Assembly: GCF_000497045.1 (NCBI RefSeq)
Contig: NW_015961970.1
Location: forward strand, 806,802-870,801
Direction of reading: 5' to 3'
Origin: Kalmanozyma brasiliensis GHG001
Lineage: Eukaryota; Basidiomycota; Ustilaginomycetes; Ustilaginales
DNA: 64,000 nucleotides
The stretch's first letter is position 1. Each line of letters starts with the position of its first letter. A program made the position numbers and the translations under genes. Positions 1 to 11,400 of this stretch are shown here, one piece after another. The notes under the pieces are model-generated. The model was given only the letters and a program-made list of their open reading frames with translations, was not told the DNA's origin and did no database searches.

Positions 1-1
1 C

Positions 2-1855
2 GACTCGGAAAAGATGTGGTACCATCTCGGCCACTTTCAGGACACGCACGAGGGTCTCTTGCCCAACATGACGATGCAACGCTACAACGTCTGTCGGTCG
101 TTCCTGCGCTCGGCTCAGGTCGGCACCAAATTCTTCTACCGAACTTTGCCTCGCGTCTTGACCATCTGGATGGACCTGGCCGCTGACGAAAAAATTCTCA
201 CCCATGGCAAAAAGGGCAGCAGCAGTGATGCTGAGCTCGCGCAGAAGGTGGACGCCTTCACGCAGCTCAACAGCCTGATGAAGAAGTTCAGCCGACGACT
301 CAAGCCTTTCCAGTGGCTCGCCGTGTTCCCGCAGCTGGTCGCGCGTATCGTGCAAAAGAACGATGACGCTTGGTTGGTGCTGCAGGACATGATCCTCCAG
401 GTGCTCCTGGCGTATCCTCAGCAGGCCATGTGGTCGATGGTGGCAGGAGCCAGCTCCAAAGACCCGGAACGCAAGCGACGCTACACCGAGATGATCCATC
501 GACTGAGCTCCAAAGGCGGCTCGAGCCACAAGGAAGTGGTCAAGGTGGTGTCGTCCTCCCAACGCCTCGCAAAGGAGCTTCTGCGGCTGTGTGACTACAG
601 TGTTGGCAAGAACGAGACGGTGCTCAGCATGGAAAAGCTGTTCCCCGGTTTGCTGGAAGTGGCCAACACGTCGGAACTGCTGCTACCGCTGCAGAGCTCA
701 ATGACGGTGCTGCTCCCCTCCAATCACCTGATCTCGGAGGAGCATCGACCGTTCCCTTCGAATCTGCCGACCATCAGGACCTTCGAGGATACGATCGAGG
801 TGATGAACAGTCTGCAGAAGCCACGCAAGATGATGATCATCGGCAACGACGGCAACCGGTACCCGTTCCTGTGCAAACCCAAGGACGACCTGCGCAAGGA
901 CGCGCGACTGATGGAGTTCGACTCCATGATCAACAAGTTGCTGCAGAGCCAGCCGGAGTCGCGTAAGAGGAAGCTGTACGTGCGGACGTACGCGGTGCTC
1001 ATCCTCAACGAGGAGCACGGTCTGATCGAATGGGTGCCTCACACGGTGGGCTTCCGACATATTCTGACCAAGCTGTACAATGGCAAGGGCATGCAGATCT
1101 ACACTTCCGAGGTCAAGACGAGCATGGACGAAGCGCGCGTGTCGCCGGACCCGAGGACGACCGAGAAGATCTTTCAAGACAAGGTCTTGTCCCGATTCGC
1201 ACCCGTCTTCCACGAATGGTTTCTCGCCACGTTCCCGGACCCGACAGCATGGCTTCAAGCACGATCCGCCTACGCACGGACGGCGGCAGTCATGTCGATG
1301 GTGGGCTTCGTGCTGGGACTCGGAGATCGTCACGGCGAGAACATTCTGTTCGACTCGAACAGCGGCGACACGGTGCATGTGGATCTGAACTGCCTGTTCG
1401 ACAAGGGGCAGCGCTTCGAGATTCCGGAACGAGTGCCGTTCCGACTGACGCAGAACATGGTGGACGCGATGGGCGTCACAGGCTGCGACGGCGTATTCCG
1501 CAAGAGCGCCGAGATCACGATGAGTATTCTGCGAGACAATCGCGACTCGCTGATGAGCGTGCTCGAGGCCATGGTGCACGACCCTCTAGGCGAATGGAGC
1601 GTTCCAGAAGATCGGCATCGATCCAAGACGTCGGCCAAGCGACACGATGCACGTGGGGAAGATCCACGTGTGGTGGAAGCGCGTCGAGCGCTGGATCCGG
1701 TCGCCAACAAACTCGACGGACGGCTGTACCGACTTGGATCACGCGAGCCGAGTCCACCCTACTCGACCAACAACCTGGTGGACGCACTGATCAAAGAAGC
1801 CACCAGCTCGGTCAACCTGGCCAAGATGTACATCGGATGGAGCAGCTGGCTCTGA
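2..1855 (+). CDS. ATR: ATR/Mec1/Rad3-type PI3K-related checkpoint kinase, C-terminal part (5' end outside window)
   Basis: This is the C-terminal ~617 codons of an ATR-family protein kinase, the sensor kinase that responds to RPA-coated single-stranded DNA and stalled replication forks. The frame is open to the left edge, so the gene is partial. The visible order is the end of the FAT helical region (to about base 600), then the PI3K-like catalytic domain, then FATC. The likely ATP-binding lysine lies in FLCKPKDD near base 880. The catalytic loop GLGDRHGENIL is at about 1315-1350, and the metal-binding motif reads VDLNCLFDKG at about 1380-1410 (DLN, where DFN is common). The protein ends in the FATC hallmark MYIGWSSWL. 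The spacing from catalytic loop to FATC and the NCLFDKG signature fit ATR rather than ATM, TOR or DNA-PK. No intron is visible in this part. Confidence 0.95.
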   Translation, partial: DSEKMWYHLGHFQDTHEGLLPNMTMQRYNVCRSFLRSAQVGTKFFYRTLPRVLTIWMDLAADEKILTHGKKGSSSDAELAQKVDAFTQLNSLMKKFSRRLKPFQWLAVFPQLVARIVQKNDDAWLVLQDMILQVLLAYPQQAMWSMVAGASSKDPERKRRYTEMIHRLSSKGGSSHKEVVKVVSSSQRLAKELLRLCDYSVGKNETVLSMEKLFPGLLEVANTSELLLPLQSSMTVLLPSNHLISEEHRPFPSNLPTIRTFEDTIEVMNSLQKPRKMMIIGNDGNRYPFLCKPKDDLRKDARLMEFDSMINKLLQSQPESRKRKLYVRTYAVLILNEEHGLIEWVPHTVGFRHILTKLYNGKGMQIYTSEVKTSMDEARVSPDPRTTEKIFQDKVLSRFAPVFHEWFLATFPDPTAWLQARSAYARTAAVMSMVGFVLGLGDRHGENILFDSNSGDTVHVDLNCLFDKGQRFEIPERVPFRLTQNMVDAMGVTGCDGVFRKSAEITMSILRDNRDSLMSVLEAMVHDPLGEWSVPEDRHRSKTSAKRHDARGEDPRVVEARRALDPVANKLDGRLYRLGSREPSPPYSTNNLVDALIKEATSSVNLAKMYIGWSSWL

Positions 1856-3551
1856 ATGACAGCACTTTTGAAGAAGACTTATTCTTAGCCTCACTGTGAC
1901 TCTGAAAGAAGCTATGTCGAGGATCGACCGTGCATGAGTCTCGACCTGGAAACAGCTTTCTGTGACGCCACGATTCTGCCAAATCCATCGTAAGTTCGGG
2001 TGAGCCAGTCGAGAGGCCAAGGCGGCGTGCAGGCTCTAGCATTGTCACGATCGATAGCGGAGTCGACGTGTATGCGAGCTGCACTGCGGTCGAGCTCCGA
2101 TCTGCACCGGCGATCCTGTCATGTGCAGGACGTGTGAGCTGCATTGCGCGGATCTGCGCGGCGGTCAGCCTAACGATGACATTTGTCGCGACTGGTAAAG
2201 ACGTGGGGCCTCTTCCGACAACTGATGTGAGAAGAGCTCGAGTTCTCTGCTCGGAGATGGGCAGGCTGCTTTTAGAACAGTCAAGACGACGGACGCGTGC
2301 CGAACGTGGCGACGGCCCATGTGAGTTTGTTTGATCTCTGGCAGATCGATTAAGCCACCTCGGAAAATTCACCGACAAAATCGCAGAACCCTTGTTTTCG
2401 GCTCGACCGCGCGCACTGACTCCTTCCGACCGGACCGAAGGCGATGATGACAGTCATCTTTTCCTTGAACAGCACGCTACATGTCGGCATGCTTCCGACG
2501 TTCGTGATTGGCCGACTGGGAAGCTCGAATTTGTGGGGCGCCACGCTTTGCGACTTGGAAGCTTGCACATGACTCGCTGTTGCTGCATGCGACGAGAGTT
2601 CGGAACCTTGCGCCTCTGCTGACTTCACTCGGGTGCGATCCGAGCTTAACAGACATGCTAGGAGTCGTGCGACGGTAGCCTGTGCTTCGCTCCAAGCCTG
2701 CGCCTGCCGTCAACACTTGAGCTCAATCATCGACTCCACTGTAAGAACCTTCGACTTCGATACACTCTATCAGCCAGGAGAAGCATAGAAAATTCAGCCT
2801 GAAGTTCGAAAGAAGATCGACCTCACTCCGGTACATTTTCCGGCGTTGACCCCACTTGGAATTCCACAACAGCACATCACAACACGCAAGGTGGGGGAAG
2901 AGCCCGCGAGAAAGGGGTTTTCCTTTGTTTTTGGCCCTTTTTCGGCTTTTTCCCTTTATTTCTTGGGGGCGAGAGTGCGTGCGAAGCTGCAGACTGCGCA
3001 TTTGAGCTGCATTTGCGGACGGTCCGATTTGATCGCCTGCATCTCTGTGCATGTTTCGTCGTTGGGTGGCGCCAGAAGATTTTGGACGGGCCATGCGCTC
3101 GCTTGAGGCTGCTGATTGCTGAGCATGACCTTCTGATCAGCATCACGACCTCGATTTGTGTCACACTCCTCACCTTTCGCCATCGCCATATTCGACCTTG
3201 ATCACATTGTCGCCTTCCATCTGTCCGTAGAGCATTCCGACCCTTTTAGCGACCTATCATTCACATACCGGTCGACGCTTCGATTCCACCGTGTCCATCA
3301 TTCTCCCTGGCTCATCCGTCACCTTGTTCTTCGACGCACTCACCGACCATCTCCTTGCCTCGGCTTCCTCTACTACCTTCGTTAGGCGCCCATCTATTGC
3401 CAAAGCGCAACCCACCTTCATAACTCCGCATCTTGAATGCAATAGCCAACATCTGCATCTGCGTCGCTTGCTCTGCAACAATCCCACAGCCACAACAACA
3501 GAGCTCGTCTGCATCTTGTCTGCCGATTCTCTCGACATCGGTGTCTAGCAG
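1856..3551. other. Intergenic region: ATR 3' flank and glycogenin promoter/leader
   Basis: About 1.7 kb without a convincing gene. The ORFs here are short, overlap on both strands and match nothing I recognise. A T/G-rich stretch sits at about 2900-2970. The last ~400 bases before the glycogenin ATG (about 3160-3551) are CT-rich on the coding strand, as expected of a fungal leader. I see no tRNA-like fold or repeat. Confidence 0.6.
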
Positions 3552-6500
3552 ATGAGTTTTCCGTCACAATCAAGCCGCTCCAACAATGCATTCGTCACCC
3601 TCCTAACATCGGACCACTACCTGCCAGGCGCTCTCGTCTTGGCAGAGTCTCTTCGTATCAGTCATGGCATCTCCAAGAAGGGCAAACAGAGGGCGGCCAC
3701 TTCCACCTCGTCAGCAGCAGCTGGTTTTCAGGTGGTCGCGCTCATCACCCCAGACACCCTCTCGGTCCAGTCCATCAAAGCCTTGCGACGAAGCGGCTTG
3801 TTCGATTGGATCGTCGGCGTAGAACCCATAGGCTTCCGCCAGATCCTCGCTACCTCAAACACCGCCGATGCCGCCTCCCTCATGCCCGCAACGCTCGACT
3901 CGGATCTCAACACCAAGATCGAAGAAATGGAACGCAATCTTGGTCTTCTCGGTCGACCTGATCTTACCAACACGCTCACCAAACTGCACGCTTGGAGGCT
4001 CGGCCGCGATTCGGCACACCTCGTCACCTACAGCGCCTCTTCCGTTCGAGGCCCCACCCAGATATGGACAGGTTTTGACAAGATCGTATTCCTGGACGCA
4101 GATGCATTGGTGCTTCGTCGCATCGACCATCTGTTCCAACTCGGCAGCAATGTGCACTTCGCAGCAGCACCTGATACCGGCTGGCCAGATGCTTTCAACA
4201 GCGGTGTCATGATGCTGAGGCCATCCACCAAAACTTTTGAAGCCATCCGATCATTCGCTCGGACGACTGGCTCGTGGGACGGCGCCGATCAAGGTCTGCT
4301 CAATGATTTCTTCGGCCCAGAGGATGGCATGGACGATGACACCAGCAATGCTGGCGCTGCATCGGCTCCTGGTGGCGGCTGGAAGAGGCTCAGCTTCCGC
4401 TACAATGTCACCAGCCACGGAGGCTACACCTTCGCGCCCGCATACCAACGCTACGGACAGTCGATCAACATCGTTCACTTCATCGGTCAGAACAAGCCCT
4501 GGAATCGACCGGGTCCCTCCGGCACTGCTCAGCCCAATCCGCTCGTGGCACCGCGCGACCTCGACAGCCATCCCATCACACCCGATCAACCCGACTATCT
4601 GCTTGCGTTGTGGCACAGCGCTTTTGCATCCCTCTATCCTTCATCGGGCTCTGCATCACCAGACAGCGAGATTGAGATCCTGCACACGGAACGCGGCGTC
4701 GAGGTGGTCGAGCGTCGCAAGTTCACCGTGCCCACTTTCCATGCCGTTTGGGACGCAGAGGAGCGCGAGGAGGACTCCGCCTTTTCCGGTCAGGAAAGCG
4801 TCCGCGCTTTCGGTGGCGCGGCGGCACAGAGAAGACCGCCGGTCTGCGAAGCTGCGTACGTCAGTCTGCCTCTCGACGGAAGAACTTCACTGATCGCACC
4901 CGTGCCCGACGTAGCTCGCTCGCCGTCTCCCCCCACCCCGACGCAAGAAAGCATCGACGCCGCAGCGCGAAGCAAGGAGGGCTCCAATGGCGCAGCTGAA
5001 CCCGGACCTGTGTCTGCTCCTGTTGCCATCCCCAGTCGTCCAAGTGCGGACAACCGAGACGACAGCGATGACTCTCCACACTACTCGCCGCCGAAGTTGT
5101 CGTGGAATCCGGCTCACGAGCCTCCTCCCACCGGCTCGGACGCCTCTCTTCACCAGATGCGTATCCCCATCGACAGTTTCTACTCCAACATCTGGGATTC
5201 TGGCGCACGAACGCCACGCACACTCGCCGAGCAGAAGGCCGCCTTCTTTGTGCCCCAAAACGCCTCGAAGGAAACCGGCGGTCACTCTCAAGGCGGGCCT
5301 GGATATATTCCCGCACAGCTCCGACGTGATCATGTCTTTGACAATCTGGGATCACACCAACCAGATCCGAGCAAAGTCAAACCGATCTTCCCATGGGAGT
5401 CGAGCCAGCAAAAGTCAGGCGCACCTGCACGTGTATTCCCAGACGAGCCTCGTCGTCCTTCTCCTCCGTCGTCCGGGAACACATCTTACTCACAAGCCAA
5501 CCCGCGTCCGGCACCCCCTGCGCCAGCACCAGTACAGCGCGCTCGAGGCCTGCCCGCGAATCTGTCCTTCGTCAACGCGTGGGATCAGGCAGGGGCCATT
5601 GGCAGCTTCGCCGATGCCTGGAATCGACACACGCATCCACCAAAGTCGCCTCACAGGCGCAGATCTCAGGCCCCTGGAGCGAGTCCCAGAGGATCCAGCC
5701 CGAGGGAGACTGGCACTTCCCGAACTCCGGACGATCGCAGGAAGAACGGCCGAGGAGCCGGTGGAGTGCAACGCGTCGATTCACCAACGAACCTGTCCCG
5801 TCCTCAGTCCGGGATCGTGTCGGAACGCAGGTCAAGCTTGCAGGAAGCAGATGATGTGCGCGAGGGGGAAGCATCCGACAGCAGGGATGGCGACGACGAG
5901 TCTTCTTCTGGCGAAGAGGACTCTGGCAAGGAAGAAACATTGCGGGTCGCCCCTTCGCGTGGCGAGACGCCTTCGCCCGTCAACTCGCGTCAAGCAGCCA
6001 GACCGCGCGAAGGGCCAGGTCGAGGTTACATGAGAAAAGCGGAGAATTCGATGCACGCTCAGATGCATGCGACGCCGCGAAGCCCGAGGATGACGTCTCG
6101 CGTGCTCTCCTACACGTCGACGGCGACCGAAGGCGAGGGCGGGGGCGGCGGTAGATTCTCCTCCTCGTCAAGCAGCGCATCCAATTCGACGGTAAGAGGC
6201 GAAGGTGCAGCAGCGGCGAGGCAGAGAGCTAGGGACCGACTGAAGCCAGATGGATGGATCTCGACAGGATCTGCTGGATCTGGAATGGGCTCTCCTCCTT
6301 CTGGTTACCCTTCCGCTTCCGCGCTTCGTGGCATTCCCGAAGGCGCCTCTGCAAGACCCGCCTATGTGCCATCCAACGTCAATGTGCCCGGGCGAAGACG
6401 CGAGACCAATTCGTCCAACGAATCGCAGTCCGGCGAGTCGGGTACCAATTCACCCACCGCCCTGCTTAGCCCTGCACTCGGCACGGCCGGCGCCACGATG

Positions 6501-6713
6501 CCATTCGCCATCAGCGGTGCCTTCACACATCCTCGCAATATCGCATCGTCATCACAGACGCTGCGCGAAAGGGGTCCCGTTCAACATCCGACAGTCTTGG
6601 ATGAGCCGTTCAGTTCTAGCCCGGTTCAGTCGAGGGCAGAGCTCTCGCAGCAAGCGAGGGCGCATCAACAAGCCAAGTACGGTGCTCAAGGCAGGGGTAA
6701 TCGACCCTACTGA
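3552..6713 (+). CDS. GLG1: Glycogenin (self-glucosylating initiator of glycogen synthesis), long-tailed fungal form
   Basis: Glycogenin primes glycogen synthesis by transferring glucose from UDP-glucose to its own tyrosine in the cytosol. The 1,053-residue ORF starts at an ATG just after an in-frame stop. Residues ~10-330 form a GT8 glycosyltransferase: N-terminal FVTLLTSDHYLPGALVLAESL, the Mn/UDP-binding DADAL near residue 182, the acceptor-side motif FNSGVMMLRPS, GADQGLLNDFF, and the closing HFIGQNKPWNR. The acceptor-loop equivalent reads YTFAPAYQRYG, so candidate tyrosines are kept, but I cannot say which is used. The remaining ~700 residues are Ser/Pro/Arg-rich and probably disordered, much longer than in animals. 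This tail carries FPWESS and three short Trp motifs (IWDSG, AWDQAG, AWNRH), likely glycogen-synthase-binding sites by analogy with other fungal glycogenins. No intron is needed. Confidence 0.93.
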   Translation: MSFPSQSSRSNNAFVTLLTSDHYLPGALVLAESLRISHGISKKGKQRAATSTSSAAAGFQVVALITPDTLSVQSIKALRRSGLFDWIVGVEPIGFRQILATSNTADAASLMPATLDSDLNTKIEEMERNLGLLGRPDLTNTLTKLHAWRLGRDSAHLVTYSASSVRGPTQIWTGFDKIVFLDADALVLRRIDHLFQLGSNVHFAAAPDTGWPDAFNSGVMMLRPSTKTFEAIRSFARTTGSWDGADQGLLNDFFGPEDGMDDDTSNAGAASAPGGGWKRLSFRYNVTSHGGYTFAPAYQRYGQSINIVHFIGQNKPWNRPGPSGTAQPNPLVAPRDLDSHPITPDQPDYLLALWHSAFASLYPSSGSASPDSEIEILHTERGVEVVERRKFTVPTFHAVWDAEEREEDSAFSGQESVRAFGGAAAQRRPPVCEAAYVSLPLDGRTSLIAPVPDVARSPSPPTPTQESIDAAARSKEGSNGAAEPGPVSAPVAIPSRPSADNRDDSDDSPHYSPPKLSWNPAHEPPPTGSDASLHQMRIPIDSFYSNIWDSGARTPRTLAEQKAAFFVPQNASKETGGHSQGGPGYIPAQLRRDHVFDNLGSHQPDPSKVKPIFPWESSQQKSGAPARVFPDEPRRPSPPSSGNTSYSQANPRPAPPAPAPVQRARGLPANLSFVNAWDQAGAIGSFADAWNRHTHPPKSPHRRRSQAPGASPRGSSPRETGTSRTPDDRRKNGRGAGGVQRVDSPTNLSRPQSGIVSERRSSLQEADDVREGEASDSRDGDDESSSGEEDSGKEETLRVAPSRGETPSPVNSRQAARPREGPGRGYMRKAENSMHAQMHATPRSPRMTSRVLSYTSTATEGEGGGGGRFSSSSSSASNSTVRGEGAAAARQRARDRLKPDGWISTGSAGSGMGSPPSGYPSASALRGIPEGASARPAYVPSNVNVPGRRRETNSSNESQSGESGTNSPTALLSPALGTAGATMPFAISGAFTHPRNIASSSQTLRERGPVQHPTVLDEPFSSSPVQSRAELSQQARAHQQAKYGAQGRGNRPY

Positions 6714-6878
6714 GAGGCGGAAGGAAAACGAATGTACATCGTAGAGCAAAACACGACATTTGCGACGTTCCTGGGTTTGTCTGCGCTAGCGATTCACGGG
6801 AGAATGCGTTGAGAGCATGAGTATGAGCTGGTTCAAATTGCATCGGTGGGTATGAACATTTGATGCTGCTGGACTGCC

Positions 6879-7899
6879 TTAGTGCTTCTCGCTGTAGAAG
6901 AAGGAGCAAAGGGAGCTTGTCAGTGTTTGAGTCCTTAGCTAGCAATCTGCATCGAGCAAAGTGAACTTACGAATCGAAGATGGGCTTGTTGGCCGTTGCT
7001 GCACCTGTGGGCGCGGTCGTTGACCCTGTTGGCACTGCACCCGCAGCCGGACCCGGCGCCGCAGCCTGAGCGCCCGACAGATCGTATCCAGCGACCGGCG
7101 CTGCCTGTCCAGGCTCGCCTGTGGGCACGTACGACTGCTGCGGCACGCCGCTCTCGTCCATCATCTCTGCCGCCTCGACGACCTCGTACATGGCGCTCGC
7201 CGCTTCCGGTGCGGGTACCTTTCCCATCAGCAGATCCACCGCTGGGATCGGTTGACCGTAGAAGTCCTTGTTCGTCTCCTTGCGTTCGACGAGCACGGTT
7301 CCCTCCAGTGAAATGCCCGCGAAGAGACCCTTAGATCTCGAGTACGTGAAAAGCGGAGCTGGGTCGCGGATGGCGATGCGGATATCACCACCGGTACCGA
7401 TGGGTCCTGCAGCAGCGGAGAGCGTGCCACCGATCGTAAGGTTCCCTGCGTACGCAAACGCCTTTACGGCCTCGTCGCTGTTCATGACGACGACAAATTC
7501 GGTCAGATCAGCGCCAATCTGCAAGCCGAATCCCACAGCACCAGTACCGATGCAGCTTGGGGCGGACCAGCTCCCATCCGGCAAACGGGCGATGACGACG
7601 CCGCTACCGATCTTGCCCGACCACACAAAGCCGGCCTTGATCACGCTGAATACGGCCAGACCTTTGGCCTGCTGGAGCACGGCTTTGGGGATCGAGTTGA
7701 GCGCTGAGTCGGGATGATCTGGGTCGGCGAGGAAGGCCTGCAGGATCGTCGCCGCCCGCTCACACTCTTTAGGCAACGAAAAGCCTGCTCGGGCGGTAGC
7801 CGCCTGCTCGTTGATCGCCTTGCCCGTCTGTTGGGCAAAGGCGTTGGCTTGCACTCCCGCTTTCTGCGCTGCTGTGCGGAACTTGTCCAGGAACGACAT
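6879..7899 (-). CDS. SYLF-domain (Ysc84/SH3YL1-like) protein without SH3 domain; two exons
   Basis: SYLF domains bind phosphoinositides and, in yeast Ysc84/Lsb3, actin at endocytic patches. I place the start at the ATG at 7899, giving MSFLDKFRTAAQKAG; the upstream frame extension is low-complexity. Exon 1 is 6971-7899 and exon 2 is 6879-6891. The 79-nt intron has donor GTAAGT at 6970 and acceptor CTACAG ending at 6892. The predicted product is 313 residues. The SYLF core spans roughly residues 45-225 with AKGLAVFSVIKAGFVWSGKIG, GAVGFGLQIGADLTEFVVVM and SKGLFAGISLEG. The tail is Ala/Pro/Gly-rich with no SH3 domain. The last exon encodes only the final few residues (…DSEKH). If the intron is retained, translation stops at the TAA inside the donor. 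Convergent with glycogenin, divergent from SEC3. Confidence 0.85.
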
Positions 7900-8454
7900 G
7901 TTGGAGGATGTCAGATGTCTCGGAAATGGGGGAAATGGGTGAGAGGAATGATGGATGGTGTTTGTTGGAGAAAAGCGAGGCTGTGATGTTTCAGACGTTG
8001 CTGGTGATGACGCTGCTGCGCGTGTTGAAAGTGGAGAGAAGACGGATGGTCCTGACAAGCCACGCACAGCCTGTTCTCGTAGAAATTCCGACATTTCTCA
8101 AGAGACTGACAGGCAAGCATCCATATTTTGGAAAGCACGCTGGTCCAGCTGGAGGCTCCGACAAGCGCGCACGGCCGCCAACAGCCACGACCCTGAATCA
8201 CTCGATTGCAAGTGTGACTTTAGAGCTTTCACCTCCTATAACTTCATCAACGGCCAAGCCGATGGCATGCTATTGTCACCACCACTCCCTCATCTCGCTC
8301 TCAATTCTAACGACGCTTTCAATCGTCGGTCCTTGTATCCGAGCCGCTGACTTAGAACAGTCGGAGCAGCCGATGTCAGCCTCTTGATTGCCTGATCCTC
8401 TTACTCATCCTGGGAGCGGTCTGCCGCAAAGCACCCAGCGCGGTCTGATCCATC
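7900..8454. promoter_or_regulatory. Divergent intergenic region between SYLF gene and SEC3
   Basis: This 555-bp spacer must hold the promoters and leaders of both divergent genes. The part next to SEC3 (about 8225-8310) is CT-rich. I see no clear TATA box, repeat or additional gene. The ORFs that cross it are short and overlapping. Confidence 0.5.
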
Positions 8455-11400
8455 ATGGCGACTCAGGCTTCCACTTCGCAGCTCAATGTCAACGGCAACG
8501 GAGCGGGCGCCGCCGGAGCCAACAAGACAAAGGAGCTCTTCAACGCCGCCCTCCAAGCTCGACACCCGACCAACGCCTACATCGCCCACCTCAAGATCTG
8601 GGAGGATGTAGCTCAAGACGGAGCCCCCGTCGAGGCTTCAACAGCTGCAGGCGCAACCAAAAAGGCAAGATACCTCATTCTAGCGGTACAAAAGGATACG
8701 GGCAAGGTCACCATCAACAAGGCCAAACGTAACGCCAACGGCAGCTTCAGCATCGGCAAGGATTGGGATCTCAACACACTGCGAGAGGTCAACGTCATCC
8801 AGCCGGACGTCTTCAGCATCACCCTCAGCCGACCCTATCAATGGCAAACGCAACAGCCTGCAGAGCAGCAGCTCTTCTTGCAAAGCTTGGTAAAGGTCTA
8901 TCGCAAATACACTCAGGACAATGGACCGAGGTTGGTGGGTATCGATGTGCCGACCTCGTCCAGTTCAGCGAGTCTTTCTGTCGCCGACGCTGCTAGTAGC
9001 CGTCCTTCGTCGGGATATCATATCGATGACTCGCCGCTTGCGTCGATCAATGGATCCACTTCCGCCGCGTCCGCGCTTCCTGCTTCAACTCCATCGACAT
9101 TGGCACCAAGAGCATCGCCTGTCCGACGCATGTCGAATGACGGAAGTCCGGCTCGCAACTCCGAAAGCTCGAGCATTTATGAGAGCCCTACCAAGAGCAA
9201 ACGTTCAGGCGGACTCCAGTCCAGCCCTCTGAAACGACCTGCACAGCTTCCACCTCAATCCTCAAATGAATCGCTGCCATCCACAGCGAGGCTTGCGATA
9301 CCGAGGCAGGCTCCTCCACGCAAGAGCAGCGGCGATTCCATCTCCATCAAGAGCGGTAGCAGCGGAGGTCTAGCGGGCGGTGGAGGAGACGCTCGAGCGC
9401 GACTAAGCTCCATCGAGCCGATCCGAGGCGGTGCTGCTTACGAGCGCATGCTTCTGGCTGGCACGGGGCTCACTGGCGTCACGGAAGTCGACGACGACGA
9501 CGAGCAGGCAGAAGACGAAGATCCATACGGAGGTGCTGTTCTCACAGACAAGGATGCCGTACCGGACACGTCGACGGCATCGAAGCGTGCTACGCTGGGA
9601 CGACCAGCCGTCGCTCGCATCGAGACGCAGCTGAGCGAAAGGAGCAGGGGCGCCGACGAAGCGGATCTAGACGAGGACGAAAATCAGACTCTGGTGGCAG
9701 TGGAAGAGATCCTCGAGGGTCTGGAATGGCGCAACGCAGGCGCCAACGGCTACGGTATCGCCTCGGGCAAAGGTACCGCCGACGTCATCGAGGCTCGTCT
9801 TCTGGATGAGCTGTCGGCACTCGAGTCGGCCAACATCCACGCCATCATCGAGTCCGACGACCGCGTCGCCCTCGTCGTCAAGCACATGGAAGAGGCGCTC
9901 GCCGATCTCGACATGATGGATAGCATGATCGCCGGCTTCAAGGTGCAGCTCAATTCTCGATTGGACGATGTCTCGCACATCGAGTCGCAGAACCGAGGTC
10001 TGCAAGTCCAGACGTCGAACCAACGTACGCTCATGGCTGAGATCGAGAACCTCATCAACACCATCAACGTTGACGATGATGTGATAAACACGCTCAGCGC
10101 AGGACGGCTAGAGAACGCAGATGGAGTTGCTCAGCTCGAGTCGGCCGCGGCATCGCTCTACAAGTCGATGCTGCAAGCGCGTACGGACGGCGACGATGGT
10201 GGAGCTGACATGGCCGCTGCAGCCGAGAAGCTCGCCGAGTACGAAGCCATCTCGTCTCGATTCTGCAAGCGCGTCCTTGAGTACCTCAACATCACCTTCA
10301 ACGTCGAGACGCAGCGTCTGCTTTCAGATCCTGCGCGTCAAAAGGCACTGCAACCACCACACCCGTCGTTGCCAGACCATGCTTCCATGGAAGAGGTGCT
10401 GGGTCAGTACTGCGGCCTGCTGCTATACATGAAGGAAGTGTCCGCGCAAACCTTCTCGCGCGTCTCTGCAGCCTACTTTACCTCTGTCAGCGAATGCTAC
10501 CGCAACGAGATGCAGCAGCTCTCCGTAGCCTACCGCCGGCAGCTGCGCAAGGCAAGCGACGAAGACATCACCGAGTCTAGCTTTATTGCTCCGAGCTCGA
10601 CCAGTGCGGCTACCTCGGCCATCCGCAGCGGCACCATCCGTCGCGGACAACGCGAGAAGACCATGCGTGGCGTCAAAGACCGCACGGACATCTCCGGTCA
10701 AGATGGTCTGCAACGCATCCTGTCATGCATCTTCCCCGTGCTACTGCGCGAGCAGAGCTTCATCTCGGACTTTTTGCATATCAACGACAACAACATCACG
10801 TTTGCGGACTACATGGCGCTGGAACCGTACTTCCGGCGTCGGGCGGCGGGCATGTTCACAGGCGCATCCGGCCCGTTGCGCGAGATGAAGGGCGCGATGG
10901 ACCTCATTTTCGGGTTTGTCGCCAACGAGTTGCAGGCGTTCACGGACGACGCTCTGTCTAAGGACCGCATGTCGATCGTCGGCCTCCTCGCCACGCTCGA
11001 CCGGAGCATCGTCGAGGCGGAAGAAGTTAGCTGCGAATCCCTCCAAAAAGTGCTTGCCAAGCTGCAGCTGCGTCTGGCCTCCAAACTGGAGCAGTTCGTA
11101 GGGGAGCAGATCAAGGGCATCGAAGCGACCAAGTTGACGGTGAAGAAGCGCAAAGGCGTGGTGCACTTCATGCGCGTGTTCCCCGTGTTTGTCGATCGCG
11201 TCGAGGCGCAACTGATCAATACCGAGACGCTGCCGATCCGCACCGCCGTCGACGGCTACTACATCCAGATCTGCGGCGCCATGTTCGATGCTCTGCAAAC
11301 CATCTCTCGCGTCGAGACGGGTGCCGCCGGAGGGGATGAAGACAAAGGCCAGCTCAACCACCTCGTGATCCTCATCGAGAACATGTACTATTTCATCTCT

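Noticed and set aside
698..1579. 293-codon minus-strand ORF opposite the ATR kinase
   Set aside because: It is antisense to a strongly conserved kinase domain, is His/Val/Arg-rich as expected of a mirrored GC-rich gene, and matches nothing.
1812..2378. 188-codon minus-strand ORF downstream of ATR
   Set aside because: Overlaps the kinase FATC end and has no recognisable feature; opposite-strand short ORFs compete with it.
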